Shown here: in pieces, positions 63,953 to 64,000 of the stretch
How positions within the stretch are numbered: position 1 is the first letter of the stretch
Layout: each line of letters opens with the position of its first letter
Notes under the pieces: generated by a model
Databases searched by the model: none
Told to the model about the DNA's origin: nothing
Seen by the model: the letters and a program-made list of their open reading frames with translations, nothing else
Source of the DNA: Symbiodinium natans
Lineage: Eukaryota > Sar > Dinophyceae > Suessiales > Symbiodiniaceae
Reading direction: 5' to 3'
DNA length: 64,000 nt
Assembly: GCA_905221605.1 (NCBI GenBank)
Contig: CAJNDS010000413.1
Location: 760,112 to 824,111 of the forward strand
Made by a program: the position numbers and the translations under genes

Positions 63953-64000
63953 GGTGTTACTGCGTAGACTATGACAGTGTGGTGCCTAGGATCTCCGGGT
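63953..64000 (+). CDS. Putative exon, truncated by window end
   Basis: ATTCAG/ then CYCVDYDSVVPRISG to the last base. Confidence 0.45.

Overview
ORGANISM. This is nuclear DNA of a eukaryote, most likely a dinoflagellate or a related alveolate. The pointers are TTTAGGG-type telomere repeats spread through the whole window, very short exon-like islands between repeat-filled introns, apparent GC and GA 5' splice sites (57391, 42416), and almost all coding signal on one strand (+). TTTAGGG also occurs in plants, green algae and chromerids, so the assignment is an inference. A 100-N scaffold gap lies at 38550-38649. I saw no rRNA, tRNA, CRISPR or prokaryotic gene layout.

LAYOUT. The window alternates between (1) CCCTAAA/TTTAGGG arrays and degenerate derivatives, in both orientations, about every few hundred bases; (2) roughly 20 families of 80-200 bp inverted-repeat elements (MITE/introner-like, called families A-U here), many present 2-12 times; (3) microsatellites, poly-G/C runs and one very long trinucleotide hairpin; and (4) short unique islands of 40-450 bp that behave like exons. 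The islands usually follow an AG, stay open in one + frame and stop at GT (often GTAAG, GTTTAG or GTGAG). No protein family could be named for most of them. Several encode membrane segments (2636, 7488, 9263, 11083, 12559, 14827, 33563, 34072). One has a C-x2-C zinc-finger pattern (46457-46646).

BEST GENE MODEL. From 41577 to 44111 there is a chain of + strand exons with a 137-codon open exon at its 5' end and a stop at 44109-44111. Inside it, a 56-bp telomeric-repeat intron (42303-42358) is flanked by a 13/14 direct repeat. A 223-bp inverted-repeat element (42420-42642) is flanked by GACA on both sides, and removing it restores the reading frame exactly. A second telomeric block (48938-49013) is flanked by a perfect 12-bp duplication inside an apparent exon. 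Together these suggest that both the mobile elements and the telomeric blocks are intron-forming insertions.

OTHER. The clearest minus-strand coding remnants are a decayed LINE-type reverse transcriptase (38650-39791) and an unrecognised frame (56183-56842).

CAUTION. Open frames of 20-60 codons are common by chance. Single exon calls rest on splice-like borders, frame openness and peptide character, all read by eye, and sometimes two frames are open. Joins between exons are mostly unproven. RNA data would decide them.
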